A stretch of 14,474 nt of DNA from Pelagibacteraceae bacterium TMED146 (lineage in GTDB: Bacteria; Pseudomonadota; Alphaproteobacteria; Pelagibacterales; Pelagibacteraceae), in the NCBI GenBank assembly GCA_002171085.1, contig NHGV01000004.1, forward strand, positions 36,845 through 51,318, in the 5' to 3' direction. The position numbers and the translations under genes are program-made. The notes beneath the pieces were generated by a model. That model ran no database searches. It worked only from the letters and a program-made list of their open reading frames with translations, and was not told the DNA's origin. Positions 1-8,174 of the stretch are shown piece by piece (the stretch's first letter is position 1; every line of letters begins with the position of its first letter).

Positions 1-159
1 GAAGCACTAGCTGTTAGTGAGAAAGTAGAAAAAATATATTCTGAAAATTCAAATAATGCAATTAAAGAAGATGTATTTGGTGCCCCTTCATATATCTATG
101 AAGATGAGTTATACTGGGGTCAAGACAGATTAGATTATTTAGAAGATAAAATTAAATGA
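1..159 (+). CDS. 2-hydroxychromene-2-carboxylate isomerase / DsbA-family protein, C-terminal fragment
   Basis: This is the last 52 codons of a gene that begins before the window, read in frame 1 and ending at a TGA. The fragment contains the run VFGAPSYIYEDELYWGQDRL. That pattern, with the cis-proline of GAP(S) followed by a strand ending in (Y/F)WGQDRL, is typical of the C-terminal thioredoxin half of HCCA isomerase and kappa-class GST-like proteins of the DsbA superfamily. These enzymes isomerise 2-hydroxychromene-2-carboxylate in naphthalene catabolism, but in streamlined marine bacteria the substrate is generally unknown, so only the fold is assigned with confidence. The N-terminal part, where the glutathione-site residue would lie, is outside the window. 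The stop overlaps the ATG of the next gene (ATGA), so the two are probably cotranscribed. Confidence 0.75.
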   Translation, partial: EALAVSEKVEKIYSENSNNAIKEDVFGAPSYIYEDELYWGQDRLDYLEDKIK

Positions 160-1490
160 AAATTTTAAAGCAGTTTTTAATTTTTAATATAGTTTTTTTT
201 ATAATAAGCGGAGTTGCATCATCTGAGGATTTATTTCAATCTTTAATTTCAACTTATATAAATAATAAAGAACTTAATTCTCAACGTGAAAAAGCCAAAG
301 CAGTAAATGAAGAATTAATACAATCTTATGCAATATTAAAACCTTCGATTACTGGAACTTTTTCTCAATCTGATTATTTAAATGAAGGGCAAAAAAATCA
401 ATCAGGTTCTTCGATTGCAGATAGTAACCTTCAAACAAAAAAAAAGGCAATTAAAGTTGAACAAAAAATATTACAAGGCATACCTAATATTTTAGCATCA
501 AAAACTAATGTAAAGATATCAAGTAATGAGCTTAAATTTGTTGAGCAAAACGTCCTACTCAAAGCTGTAACCGCCTATACTTCTGTTCTGGCCTCAAAGA
601 AAAGATTAGACATCACAAGAGACAATCTCGATCTTGCAGACAAACAAGTCGAGTTGGATAAAAGTAGATATGAAAGGGGTGCAATTAAATTATCTGATCT
701 TGCACAATCCGAGTCTTCTTTAGCAGATGCAAAAGCAAAATTTATAAGATCGGAAAATAGTTTCGCAGTATCTGAAAAAGACTATGAAAATATTATCGGA
801 TATTTACCGAAAAATTTAGAAACAATAAAAAATCTTGATTTAAATTTACCAAAAAGCTTAGAGGAAACTTTGGAATTGGCTTCTTTAAGTAACCCTGAAC
901 TATTAATTTCAAAGCTAAACTTTGAAAAATCTAATTATTTATTAAAAGGGGCAGCAGAAAAATTTGCACCCAAAGCATCTGTTTCATTTGAGATATCCGA
1001 AAATGAAGATGTTAGCTCTACTATAAGTGAGAGGGATCAATCCCAATTTGAAGCAAAAGTAGAAATACCATTATATTCTGGAGGAAAAAATTATTCATTT
1101 TATCAGCAGAAAAAAGCTCTCAAAGTTAGTGCTGAGCTAGATTATCAAGATAAGCAAAATGAAACTAGAAAAAACGCTACCAATGTTTGGTCAGAATATC
1201 AGTTAAAGAAAAGTGAGTTAAATTTAGCTAAAGCGCAATTGCAAGCGGCCGAGATTGCATATGAAGGCATTGTTCAGGAGTATGAAAGTGGTACTAGAGA
1301 TACTTTAGATGTACTAAATTCTAGATCACTTTTATTAATAGCTAGACTTAATTTTATTGATGTTGAAAGAGACGAAATAATTTCAAGATTTAAACTGTTG
1401 CAGGTAACTGGCAATTTAACATCACTACATTTAAAACTTGAAACAAAACAAATTAATCCAAAAACCAACTGGATTAGGCATATTTTTTAA
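156..1490 (+). CDS. tolC: TolC-family outer membrane efflux protein
   Basis: The 444-residue product is close to the usual length for TolC-family outer membrane channel proteins. These proteins trimerise into a beta-barrel plus periplasmic alpha-helical tunnel and serve type I secretion and multidrug efflux pumps. Residues 1-23 form a signal peptide: basic start, then a hydrophobic stretch, then cleavage near ASS/ED. The mature chain shows the internal duplication of the family. The first half has a long helix around residues 146-215 with ERGAIKLSDLAQSE. The second half has a matching helix around 350-420 with YESGTRDTLDVLNS. The beta-strand signature IPLYSGG lies near 304-310. The ATG overlaps the preceding stop (ATGA), implying translational coupling. 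No inner-membrane pump or membrane-fusion gene lies alongside, so the partner pump cannot be named. The symbol reflects the family; orthology to E. coli tolC is likely but not proven here. Confidence 0.9.
   Translation: MKILKQFLIFNIVFFIISGVASSEDLFQSLISTYINNKELNSQREKAKAVNEELIQSYAILKPSITGTFSQSDYLNEGQKNQSGSSIADSNLQTKKKAIKVEQKILQGIPNILASKTNVKISSNELKFVEQNVLLKAVTAYTSVLASKKRLDITRDNLDLADKQVELDKSRYERGAIKLSDLAQSESSLADAKAKFIRSENSFAVSEKDYENIIGYLPKNLETIKNLDLNLPKSLEETLELASLSNPELLISKLNFEKSNYLLKGAAEKFAPKASVSFEISENEDVSSTISERDQSQFEAKVEIPLYSGGKNYSFYQQKKALKVSAELDYQDKQNETRKNATNVWSEYQLKKSELNLAKAQLQAAEIAYEGIVQEYESGTRDTLDVLNSRSLLLIARLNFIDVERDEIISRFKLLQVTGNLTSLHLKLETKQINPKTNWIRHIF
1454..1488 (+). terminator. Weak hairpin plus T-tract at the end of tolC
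   Basis: TAATCCA (1454-1460) pairs with TGGATTA (1470-1476) across a 9-base loop, and six T residues follow at 1483-1488. The hairpin lies inside the last codons of tolC. The stem is only 7 bp, AT-rich and separated from the T-tract by about 6 bases, so it is at best a weak terminator. It is the only candidate between tolC and recA. Confidence 0.25.
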
Positions 1491-1598
1491 TTAAATATAA
1501 TAAGATCAACAACTTATTTAAATTATTGTAAATGAGAACAAAATATGTACATTTTTTATATTGAGTCGTTTAAAAAAAATTAAACAAAAGGATACAAA
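1491..1598 (+). promoter_or_regulatory. recA upstream region with LexA-box-like motif and ribosome binding site
   Basis: This is the longest gene-free stretch in the window. GAAC-N7-GTAC lies at 1536-1550. Read on the other strand it is GTAC-N7-GTTC, one base from the alphaproteobacterial SOS box GTTC-N7-GTTC. It is followed closely by a possible -10, TATATT (1557-1562). The matching -35 position is poor, so the promoter call is tentative. An RNA polymerase bound at this -10 would cover the motif, as expected for a LexA operator. AAAAGGA at 1586-1592 is a good Shine-Dalgarno sequence 6 bases before the recA ATG, one of the clearest in the window. Binding by LexA is inferred from the gene it precedes, not shown. 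Confidence 0.45.
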
Positions 1599-2726
1599 AT
1601 GACAAAAGGTAATTTGAAAGTGGTAAATAAACCAAAAGAATTAGATGAGAAGCAAAAAGCTTTAGAGGCAGCTATCGGGCAGATAGACCAAAATTTTGGA
1701 AAAGGTTCAGTAATGAAACTTGGTCAAAAAGACCAGGCATTAGATATTGAAGCTATTTCAACAGGTTCTTTAAGTTTAGATATTGCTTTGGGAATTGGCG
1801 GATTGCCAAAGAGCAGAATAGTGGAAATTTATGGACCTGAATCATCTGGAAAAACTACTCTAGCTTTACAAGCAATAGCTGAAGCACAAAAAACAGGTGG
1901 AGTTTGTGCGTTTGTAGATGCTGAACATGCATTGGACCCAACCTATGCAAGAAAATTGGGTGTAGATACTTCTGAATTATTAATATCTCAACCTGATACA
2001 GGGGAACAGGCGTTAGAAATCGCAGATACATTAGTTAGATCTGGCGCAGTATCAGTTTTAGTTGTTGATTCAGTTGCTGCTTTAACGCCAAGAGCAGAAT
2101 TAGAAGGTGACATGGGTGACACGCATGTAGGTTTACAAGCAAGATTAATGAGTCAGGCTTTAAGAAAACTTACAGGAAGTATCTCTAAATCTAATACTAT
2201 GGTTATCTTTATTAACCAAATTAGAATGAAGATTGGTGTAATGTTTGGAAGTCCAGAAACAACTGCAGGCGGTAATGCTCTTAAATTTTATTCTTCAGTA
2301 AGATTAGATATTAGAAGAATTGGTGCTATTAAAGAAAAAGATGAGATTATCGGTAACCAAACAAGAGTAAAAGTTGTCAAAAATAAAGTTGCTCCACCAT
2401 TCAAAGTAGTAGAGTTCGATATAATGTATGGTGAAGGAATTAGCAAAATGGGTGAATTAATTGACCTAGGTGCTAAGGCAAATATTATCGAAAAAAGTGG
2501 TGCATGGTACTCTTATAAAGGAGAAAAGATTGGCCAAGGGAAAGAAAACGCAAAGCAGTATTTAAAAAATAATGTGAATATTGCAGCTGAAATTGAAATG
2601 GCAATTCGTGCAAATGCTGGATTAATAAGTGAAAAGCTTGAAGGTAATCCTATCACTAAAGAAAAAACTGAAGAAGTTAGTGAAGTTACTGATAAAGCAA
2701 AATCAGCAGATAAGAAAAAAGATTAA
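1599..2726 (+). CDS. recA: RecA recombinase
   Basis: RecA is the ATP-dependent strand-exchange protein of homologous recombination and the coprotease that triggers LexA self-cleavage. The 375-residue product is of normal length. The conserved core starts near residue 20. Walker A is GPESSGKT at residues 79-86, and Walker B (VLVVDS) lies near residue 145. The L1 loop region [12 protein letters not shown] and the L2 loop region, starting near [10 protein letters not shown] and running through [10 protein letters not shown], are intact. The C-terminal tail is the usual charged, low-complexity extension, here rich in Lys, Glu and Asp. The start is the ATG 6 bases after the AAAAGGA ribosome binding site. 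The gene has its own upstream region and a strong hairpin terminator behind it, so it is probably a single-gene transcription unit. The order recA-alaS-icd is common in alphaproteobacteria. Confidence 0.99.
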   Translation: MTKGNLKVVNKPKELDEKQKALEAAIGQIDQNFGKGSVMKLGQKDQALDIEAISTGSLSLDIALGIGGLPKSRIVEIYGPESSGKTTLALQAIAEAQKTGGVCAFVDAEHALDPTYARKLGVDTSELLISQPDTGEQALEIADTLVRSGAVSVLVVDSVAALTPRAELEGDMGDTHVGLQARLMSQALRKLTGSISKSNTMVIFINQIRMKIGVMFGSPETTAGGNALKFYSSVRLDIRRIGAIKEKDEIIGNQTRVKVVKNKVAPPFKVVEFDIMYGEGISKMGELIDLGAKANIIEKSGAWYSYKGEKIGQGKENAKQYLKNNVNIAAEIEMAIRANAGLISEKLEGNPITKEKTEEVSEVTDKAKSADKKKD

Positions 2727-2744
2727 ATAATTAACCATCTCTTT

Positions 2745-2775
2745 AGGCGCTATCTATAAATGATAGCGCCTTTTC
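2745..2775 (+). terminator. Rho-independent terminator of recA
   Basis: AGGCGCTATC (2745-2754) and GATAGCGCCT (2762-2771) form a perfect 10-bp stem with a 7-base loop, followed directly by TTTT. The G+C-rich stem stands out sharply in this AT-rich sequence and lies 18 bases after the recA stop. The mirror strand has no long T-tract, so it probably acts only in the plus direction. It is the only strong intrinsic terminator in the window. Confidence 0.88.
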
Positions 2776-2781
2776 CATTAC

Positions 2782-2816
2782 TAGACATATACAGCAAAAG
2801 TTGTAATTATCTTAGA
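2782..2816 (+). promoter_or_regulatory. Possible alaS promoter
   Basis: A promoter is expected here because a strong terminator lies just upstream. The best match is TAGACA (2782-2787), 16 bases, then TAATTA (2804-2809). Transcription would then begin only a few bases before the alaS ATG at 2818. No Shine-Dalgarno-like sequence precedes the ATG, which agrees with a very short leader. Both boxes are imperfect and sequence this AT-rich offers many chance matches. Confidence 0.3.
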
Positions 2817-2817
2817 A

Positions 2818-5496
2818 ATGAAAAAAACTCTAAGAGATACAAGAGAAACTTTTAAAAATTTTTTTGAAAAAAACGGCCACAAAGTCATAAGTTCTAGCCC
2901 ACTTATTCCGCAAAATGATCCGACTTTAATGTTTTCAAACTCAGGCATGGTTCAATTTAAGAATGTTTTTACAGGTGTTGAAAAAAGGGATTATAATCGT
3001 GCTACTACTTCACAAAAATGCGTAAGAGCTGGTGGAAAGCATAATGATCTCGAAAATGTTGGATATACACCAAGACACCATACTTTTTTCGAAATGTTGG
3101 GTAATTTTTCCTTTGGTGATTATTTTAAAGAACAAGCAATTGTATATGCTTGGGAACTAATAACTAAAGACTTTGCTTTACCAAAAAATAAATTATGTGT
3201 GACTGTGTTTTCAGAAGATCAAGAAGCATATGACTTATGGAAAAAAATTGCAGGTTTTAGTGAAGATAAAATAATTAAAATTCATACATCTGATAATTTC
3301 TGGTCAATGGGCGAGACTGGACCGTGCGGACCATGTTCAGAAATTTTTTATGATCATGGCGAACATTTATTTGGAGGTCCTCCAGGTTCAAAATACGAAG
3401 ACGGGGATCGTTTTGTTGAAATTTGGAACTTAGTTTTTATGCAGTATGAGCAAATTTCAAAAGATAAACGGGTTAATTTACCAAAACCTTCTGTTGATAC
3501 AGGTATGGGTTTGGAGAGAATGGCTGCAGTATTGCAAGGAACTCACGATAATTATCAAATTGATTTATTTAAAAAATTAGTTGATTTAAGTGCCGGAATT
3601 ACAAAAACGCAAATTAACAAAGATACCATTTCAAGTCATAGAGTAATTTCTGATCATTTAAGAGCTTCATGTTTTTTAATTGCAGATGGATTGATGCCAT
3701 CAAATGAAGGTCGTGGCTATGTTTTACGAAGAATAATGAGAAGAGCAATGAGACACGCAAATACTCTAGGTTCAAAAGATCATGTTCTGTCAAAAATGAT
3801 AGATCATTTAATAAAAGAAATGTCTTCAGAGTATAATGAGTTAGATAGAGCTAAAGATTCAATCAAAGAAACTATTATAAATGAAGAAGAAAAATTTCAA
3901 TCAATGCTAACAAATGGAATGAAAATTATACATGATGAAAAAAATAAAATTAAAAACAACACATTAAGTGGAGAGGTTGCGTTTAAATTATATGATACCT
4001 ATGGCTTCCCATTAGATTTAGTTGAAGATTATTTTAAAACTTTAAAAATAAAAGTTGATACGGAAAAGTTTAATAAATTAATGGAAAAACGAAAAAAAGA
4101 AGCTAGAAAATCTTGGAAAGGTTCTGGTTCAGATTCAATTGATAAGATATGGTTTGATCTAAAAGATAGGTATGTCTCAACAGAATTTGTAGGTTATAAT
4201 TCAGAAAAAACTGAAGCAAAAGTTAATTCAATAGTAAATCAAGATGGAGAAGAAATTTTAAAAGCTAAAGAGAAAGATAAAATAAAGATAATAACAAATC
4301 AAACTTGCTTTTATGCAGAGTCTGGCGGTCAAGTTGGTGATAGCGGAATAATTAAAACTGAAACAGGAATTGTTGAAGTAGAAGATACGCAAAAATTCTT
4401 TGGCTCCTTGTTTATTCATATTGGTTTTGTAAAAGAGGGGTACATTGAGAAAAATCAAGACTCTTATTTAGAAATAAATCTTGAAAGAAGAAAAAATATT
4501 AAATCAAATCATTCGGCAACACATTTACTTCATGCAGCTTTGAGGGAAGAATTAGGTAATCATGTTGCTCAAAGAGGTTCTTATGTTGGCCCTGATCGTT
4601 TAAGATTTGATTTTAGTCATTCAAAACAAATAAATTCTGAACAACAAAAAAAAATAAATTCTAGAGTAAATCATTTTATAAATAAGAACGATAAAGTAGT
4701 TACAAGGTTAATGTCTCCAGAAAAAGCAATTAAAGAAGGTGCAATGGCACTATTTGGTGAAAAATATGGTGAAGAAGTTCGGGTAGTTTCTATGGGTAAA
4801 AATAATGACAAAATATTTTCATTAGAACTTTGTGGTGGTATTCATGTTGAAAATACTGGAAAAATTGGACAATTTTCAATTATAAATGAAAGTTCTATAG
4901 CTTCAGGTGTTAGGCGTATTGAAGCATTAAGAGGCGATGAATTAAAAACTTACTTAGAAAACAAAAATATATCTCAACAAGAGAATTTAAAGAAAAATAA
5001 GTTAAAATTTGAGGAGATTATTAGTCAAATTAAAAAATTAAAAGGCGATTATAAAAATTTTTCAGAATATCAAAATGAAAAACAAATTAATGAAGCTGTA
5101 AACTATTTAAATAAACTCAGAGCCAAAAACGTATTAGACGATAAAAATAAAAATATCATTACCTCAGTTTCTAAAAATGGAATTGAGATAATTAATCAGA
5201 TATTGATAGGACTATCTTCAAAAGATATCAGAGGTTTAGTTGATAAGGGAACAAAAACAAAAGATAATACAATAATATTTATTATTTCTTTGGAAGATCA
5301 AAAAACTTCAATTGGGGTAGGTATTTCTCAAAATTTAACAGACAGATATGATGCTGCAAATTTTGCAAAAAAAATATCCATTTATCTTGATGGAAAGGGC
5401 GGTGGTGGAAGAAAGGATTTTGCGCAAGCAGGTGGTGGACCATCTACATTAGAAAAAGTTCAAGAATCCTTAAATAAAATATCCGAGGAAATCTAA
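2818..5496 (+). CDS. alaS: Alanyl-tRNA synthetase
   Basis: This class II aminoacyl-tRNA synthetase charges tRNA-Ala and edits mischarged Ser- and Gly-tRNA-Ala. The 892-residue chain has all domains of the full bacterial enzyme. The catalytic core is N-terminal, with [12 protein letters not shown] near residues 41-52 and the GMGLERMA motif near 229. The editing domain carries the zinc ligands H565 and H569 (HSATH) and C672 and H676 (CGGIH). The C-Ala domain holds the glycine-rich segment [15 protein letters not shown] at about 859-873. No ligand is missing, so both synthesis and editing should work. The ATG gives the conserved family start (a helix leading to the F-x-x-x-GH element). The gene has no obvious ribosome binding site. 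It ends tail to tail with icd, overlapping it by 4 bases. Confidence 0.99.
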   Translation: MKKTLRDTRETFKNFFEKNGHKVISSSPLIPQNDPTLMFSNSGMVQFKNVFTGVEKRDYNRATTSQKCVRAGGKHNDLENVGYTPRHHTFFEMLGNFSFGDYFKEQAIVYAWELITKDFALPKNKLCVTVFSEDQEAYDLWKKIAGFSEDKIIKIHTSDNFWSMGETGPCGPCSEIFYDHGEHLFGGPPGSKYEDGDRFVEIWNLVFMQYEQISKDKRVNLPKPSVDTGMGLERMAAVLQGTHDNYQIDLFKKLVDLSAGITKTQINKDTISSHRVISDHLRASCFLIADGLMPSNEGRGYVLRRIMRRAMRHANTLGSKDHVLSKMIDHLIKEMSSEYNELDRAKDSIKETIINEEEKFQSMLTNGMKIIHDEKNKIKNNTLSGEVAFKLYDTYGFPLDLVEDYFKTLKIKVDTEKFNKLMEKRKKEARKSWKGSGSDSIDKIWFDLKDRYVSTEFVGYNSEKTEAKVNSIVNQDGEEILKAKEKDKIKIITNQTCFYAESGGQVGDSGIIKTETGIVEVEDTQKFFGSLFIHIGFVKEGYIEKNQDSYLEINLERRKNIKSNHSATHLLHAALREELGNHVAQRGSYVGPDRLRFDFSHSKQINSEQQKKINSRVNHFINKNDKVVTRLMSPEKAIKEGAMALFGEKYGEEVRVVSMGKNNDKIFSLELCGGIHVENTGKIGQFSIINESSIASGVRRIEALRGDELKTYLENKNISQQENLKKNKLKFEEIISQIKKLKGDYKNFSEYQNEKQINEAVNYLNKLRAKNVLDDKNKNIITSVSKNGIEIINQILIGLSSKDIRGLVDKGTKTKDNTIIFIISLEDQKTSIGVGISQNLTDRYDAANFAKKISIYLDGKGGGGRKDFAQAGGGPSTLEKVQESLNKISEEI

Positions 5497-6707
5497 TTTA
5501 ATTTTTTTTTAAGGTTTTTATCTAATGCTTCAAGAAATTGGTTTGTAGTTAAAAATTTTGAATCTTTATCTATTAAGATTGCAAGATCTTTTGTCATCTC
5601 ACCGTTTTCCACAGTCTCTATACAAACTTCTTCAAGTGTATTTGCAAATTTTGTTAATTCTTCATTTCCATCTAATTTTCCTCTATGCAACAAACCTCGT
5701 GTCCAAGCAAAAATAGATGCAATTGGGTTAGTTGAAGTTTCTTTACCTTGTTGATGCTGTCTGTAGTGACGTGTTACTGTACCGTGAGCCGCCTCTGACT
5801 CTACTGTTTTGCCATCTGGTGTCATTAAAACACTGGTCATTAATCCTAAAGAACCATAACCTTGAGCAACAGTATCACATTGAACATCGCCATCATAATT
5901 TTTACATGCCCAAACAAATTTTCCTGACCACTTTAATGCACATGCAACCATGTCATCTATCAATCTATGTTCGTAAGTTAAATTATTTTTTTCAAATTCT
6001 GATTTAAATTCTTTATTGAATACTTCTTGAAATATATCCCTGAACCTTCCATCATAAGCTTTTAGAATTGTGTTTTTTGTCGACATATAAACCGGCCATT
6101 TTCTTTGCAGTCCGTAATTCATTGAAGCTCTTGCAAAATCTTTAATTGAATCATCCAGGTTATACATTGATAGTGCGATTCCAGATGAAGGGTAGTTGAA
6201 TACTTCATGTTCAATATTTTGAGAGCCATCTTCTGATTCCCACTTTACAGTTAATTTTCCCTTTCCAGGTACTTTAAAGTCTGTTGCTCTGTATTGATCA
6301 CCAAATGCATGCCTTCCTATTACAATTGGACTTGTCCAATGTGGAACTAATCTTGGAACATTTTTACAAATAATTGGCTCTCTAAAAATTGTACCACCTA
6401 AAATATTTCTGATTGTACCATTTGGAGACTTCCACATTTTTTTTAAATTGAATTCTTCAACTCTATCTTCATCTGGAGTAATAGTTGCACATTTTACACC
6501 TACGTTATATTTTTGTATTGCTTTAGCGCAGTCAACTGTAATTTGATCATCTGTATTATCTCTGCTTTCCATTCCTAAGTCATAATATTTTAAATCTATA
6601 TCCAGATATGGTAGAATTAATTTTTCCTTAATAAATGACCATATTATTCTAGTCATTTCGTCGCCATCCAACTCAACTACAGGATTTTTAACTTTGATTT
6701 TTGCCAT
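5493..6707 (-). CDS. icd: NADP-dependent isocitrate dehydrogenase, eukaryote-type homodimer
   Basis: The enzyme oxidatively decarboxylates isocitrate to 2-oxoglutarate in the TCA cycle and supplies NADPH. The 404-residue chain opens [18 protein letters not shown], the mark of the type II (eukaryotic-like) NADP-IDH found in many alphaproteobacteria, and not of the E. coli type. The isocitrate-binding residues are visible in SPNGTIRN (94-101), R109 and R132. The metal-binding region is DDMVA (251-255) plus the IDH/IMDH signature [10 protein letters not shown] (270-279). HGTVTRHY (308-315) carries the Arg-His pair that contacts the 2'-phosphate of NADP in this family, which supports NADP over NAD. 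It is the only minus-strand gene in the window. Its TAG stop overlaps the alaS TAA, and its start faces psd across 51 bases. No Shine-Dalgarno sequence is seen. Confidence 0.98.
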   Translation of the reverse strand: MAKIKVKNPVVELDGDEMTRIIWSFIKEKLILPYLDIDLKYYDLGMESRDNTDDQITVDCAKAIQKYNVGVKCATITPDEDRVEEFNLKKMWKSPNGTIRNILGGTIFREPIICKNVPRLVPHWTSPIVIGRHAFGDQYRATDFKVPGKGKLTVKWESEDGSQNIEHEVFNYPSSGIALSMYNLDDSIKDFARASMNYGLQRKWPVYMSTKNTILKAYDGRFRDIFQEVFNKEFKSEFEKNNLTYEHRLIDDMVACALKWSGKFVWACKNYDGDVQCDTVAQGYGSLGLMTSVLMTPDGKTVESEAAHGTVTRHYRQHQQGKETSTNPIASIFAWTRGLLHRGKLDGNEELTKFANTLEEVCIETVENGEMTKDLAILIDKDSKFLTTNQFLEALDKNLKKKLN

Positions 6708-6725
6708 TTTGTTAATAGAAAGTGG

Positions 6726-6753
6726 CTTATATACAAATTAAAAAATCAATCAA
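6726..6753 (-). promoter_or_regulatory. Probable icd promoter in the icd/psd divergent region
   Basis: Reading the minus strand, TTGATT (plus-strand 6748-6753) is followed after 16 bases by TATAAG (6726-6731), which resembles a sigma-70 promoter. The start of transcription would lie about 12 bases before the icd ATG, leaving little or no leader. On the plus strand a weaker pair, TTGTTA (6709-6714) and TATACA (6730-6735) with 15 bases between, could serve psd. The two -10 boxes overlap in the self-complementary core TATATA, so firing in one direction may interfere with the other. Confidence 0.45.
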
Positions 6754-6758
6754 TCTTA

Positions 6759-7433
6759 ATGTTAGATATTTTATTACCAAAATTACATAAAGAAGGACAA
6801 AAGTTTTTAACGATAAGTCTAGTAATAACATTTATATTTTTATTGTTTTCAAAGTTTTTAGGTTTGATTGGAATCGTAATATCAATTTGGGTATTTTATT
6901 TTTTTCGAGATCCAGAAAGATTTCCAATTCAAGATAATAATTTTTTATTAGCTTCAGCAGACGGAATGATATGTCAGATCGAAGAAGATGTGAGTGGTCC
7001 AGTAGAATTTTCTTTAGAAAATGAAAAATTTACAAAAGTAAGCATTTTTATGAATGTTTTCAACTGTCATGTAAATAGATTTCCAATTGATTGCAAGGTA
7101 GATGAAGTATTTTATAAACCTGGTCAGTACTTAAATGCTTCACTTGATGATGCTAGTCTAAAAAATGAAAGAAATTTAATTAAAATAACTTCCTCCAATA
7201 ACGACAGTATTATTCTTACCCAAGTAGCAGGTTTAGTAGCTAGAAGAATAGTTTCTTATTGCAATAGCAATGACGAATATAAACAAGGACAAAGTTTTGG
7301 TATTATAAGATTTGGCAGTAGAGTTGATATGTTCTTTTCTGATAAATTTAGAATTTTAGTTAAAAAAGGGCAAACAGTTGTTGGTGGAGAAACACTGATA
7401 GCCAGTAGAAAGACATTAACCGTTAAAGGTTAA
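6759..7433 (+). CDS. psd: Phosphatidylserine decarboxylase proenzyme, short type
   Basis: This enzyme decarboxylates phosphatidylserine to phosphatidylethanolamine at the inner membrane. It is made as a proenzyme that cleaves itself at a Gly-Ser bond, turning the serine into the pyruvoyl prosthetic group. The 224-residue product is the short Psd type common in alphaproteobacteria. Hydrophobic segments span about residues 16-48, followed by FFRDPERFP. The family elements ADG (67-69) and MNVFNCHVNR (98-107, His104) are present. The cleavage site lies in FGIIRFGSRVD, at G186-S187, so the alpha chain would be about 38 residues. It abuts pssA with no gap, and the two catalyse consecutive steps. 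The start has no Shine-Dalgarno sequence. Some proteins of this family are named archaetidylserine decarboxylase-related, but the pssA partner supports Psd. Confidence 0.96.
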   Translation: MLDILLPKLHKEGQKFLTISLVITFIFLLFSKFLGLIGIVISIWVFYFFRDPERFPIQDNNFLLASADGMICQIEEDVSGPVEFSLENEKFTKVSIFMNVFNCHVNRFPIDCKVDEVFYKPGQYLNASLDDASLKNERNLIKITSSNNDSIILTQVAGLVARRIVSYCNSNDEYKQGQSFGIIRFGSRVDMFFSDKFRILVKKGQTVVGGETLIASRKTLTVKG

Positions 7434-8174
7434 ATGAAAAAAATAGATTTTAGAGTAGCTTTGCCTAATCTAATTACTATTTTAGGTTTGTGTTTAGGCT
7501 TAAATTCCCTGAAGCATGCTTTTGAAGGCGATTTTGAAAAAGCACTAATTTTTGTAGTACTTGCATCTATTCTAGATGCATTAGACGGAAGAATTGCTAG
7601 ATTAATTAAAGGTACTTCAAAATTTGGAGCTGAATTAGACTCTCTTACCGATTTTGTCAATTTTGGAGTTTGCCCAGGTATTATTATGTATTTATGGATT
7701 TTGAACGGTTTTGGATTCTATGGATGGTTAGTCTCTTTAATTTTTGTAGTTGCCTGTTGTTTAAGACTTGCAAGATTTAATTTAGATATAAGTGAAAAAA
7801 TTGAAAAAAATAACTGGAAAGTAAACTTTTTTACTGGAGTCCCAGCTCCTGCCGCAGCTGGTTTGGCTTTGTTACCAATGATAATTAGTTTTTCAAATTT
7901 TAATCAGGTTCTTCAAATAGAACCAATAGTAATTTTATTTATTGTAGTATTGGTATCTTTTTTAATGATAAGCAAAATACCAACTTATGCAGTTAAGCAA
8001 ATTAGAATTTCAAGAAGTGTTTTTATTTTGATCGCACTCAGTACAGTATTATTTTTTGGTTTTTTATTTAAAAATACTTTTGAGACGCTTACAATTATTG
8101 GTTTTGTTTACTTATTTTCTATACCTGTAAGTTTAATTCATTATTTAAATCTCAATAAAAAATATGAAAAATAA
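7434..8174 (+). CDS. pssA: CDP-diacylglycerol-serine O-phosphatidyltransferase
   Basis: The enzyme makes phosphatidylserine from CDP-diacylglycerol and L-serine and so supplies the substrate of the preceding psd product. The 246-residue protein is a multi-pass membrane protein. The complete CDP-alcohol phosphotransferase signature is visible: D48, D51-G52, A55-R56, G65, D69 and D73, in the spacing D-x2-DG-x2-AR-x8-G-x3-D-x3-D. Long hydrophobic segments follow to the C-terminus. The ATG comes directly after the psd TAA and is preceded by AAAGG at 7425-7429, inside psd, so translation is probably coupled. The last 11 bases overlap the next gene. Other CDP-alcohol transferases (for example PgsA) share the signature, but the psd neighbour and the N-terminal PNLITILGLCLGL pattern favour PssA. 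Confidence 0.95.
   Translation: MKKIDFRVALPNLITILGLCLGLNSLKHAFEGDFEKALIFVVLASILDALDGRIARLIKGTSKFGAELDSLTDFVNFGVCPGIIMYLWILNGFGFYGWLVSLIFVVACCLRLARFNLDISEKIEKNNWKVNFFTGVPAPAAAGLALLPMIISFSNFNQVLQIEPIVILFIVVLVSFLMISKIPTYAVKQIRISRSVFILIALSTVLFFGFLFKNTFETLTIIGFVYLFSIPVSLIHYLNLNKKYEK

Noticed and set aside
5732..6007. A 91-codon plus-strand open frame opposite icd.
   Set aside because: It is fully antisense to conserved icd codons, has no start signal, and its composition (Leu, Tyr, His-rich) is typical of a shadow frame.
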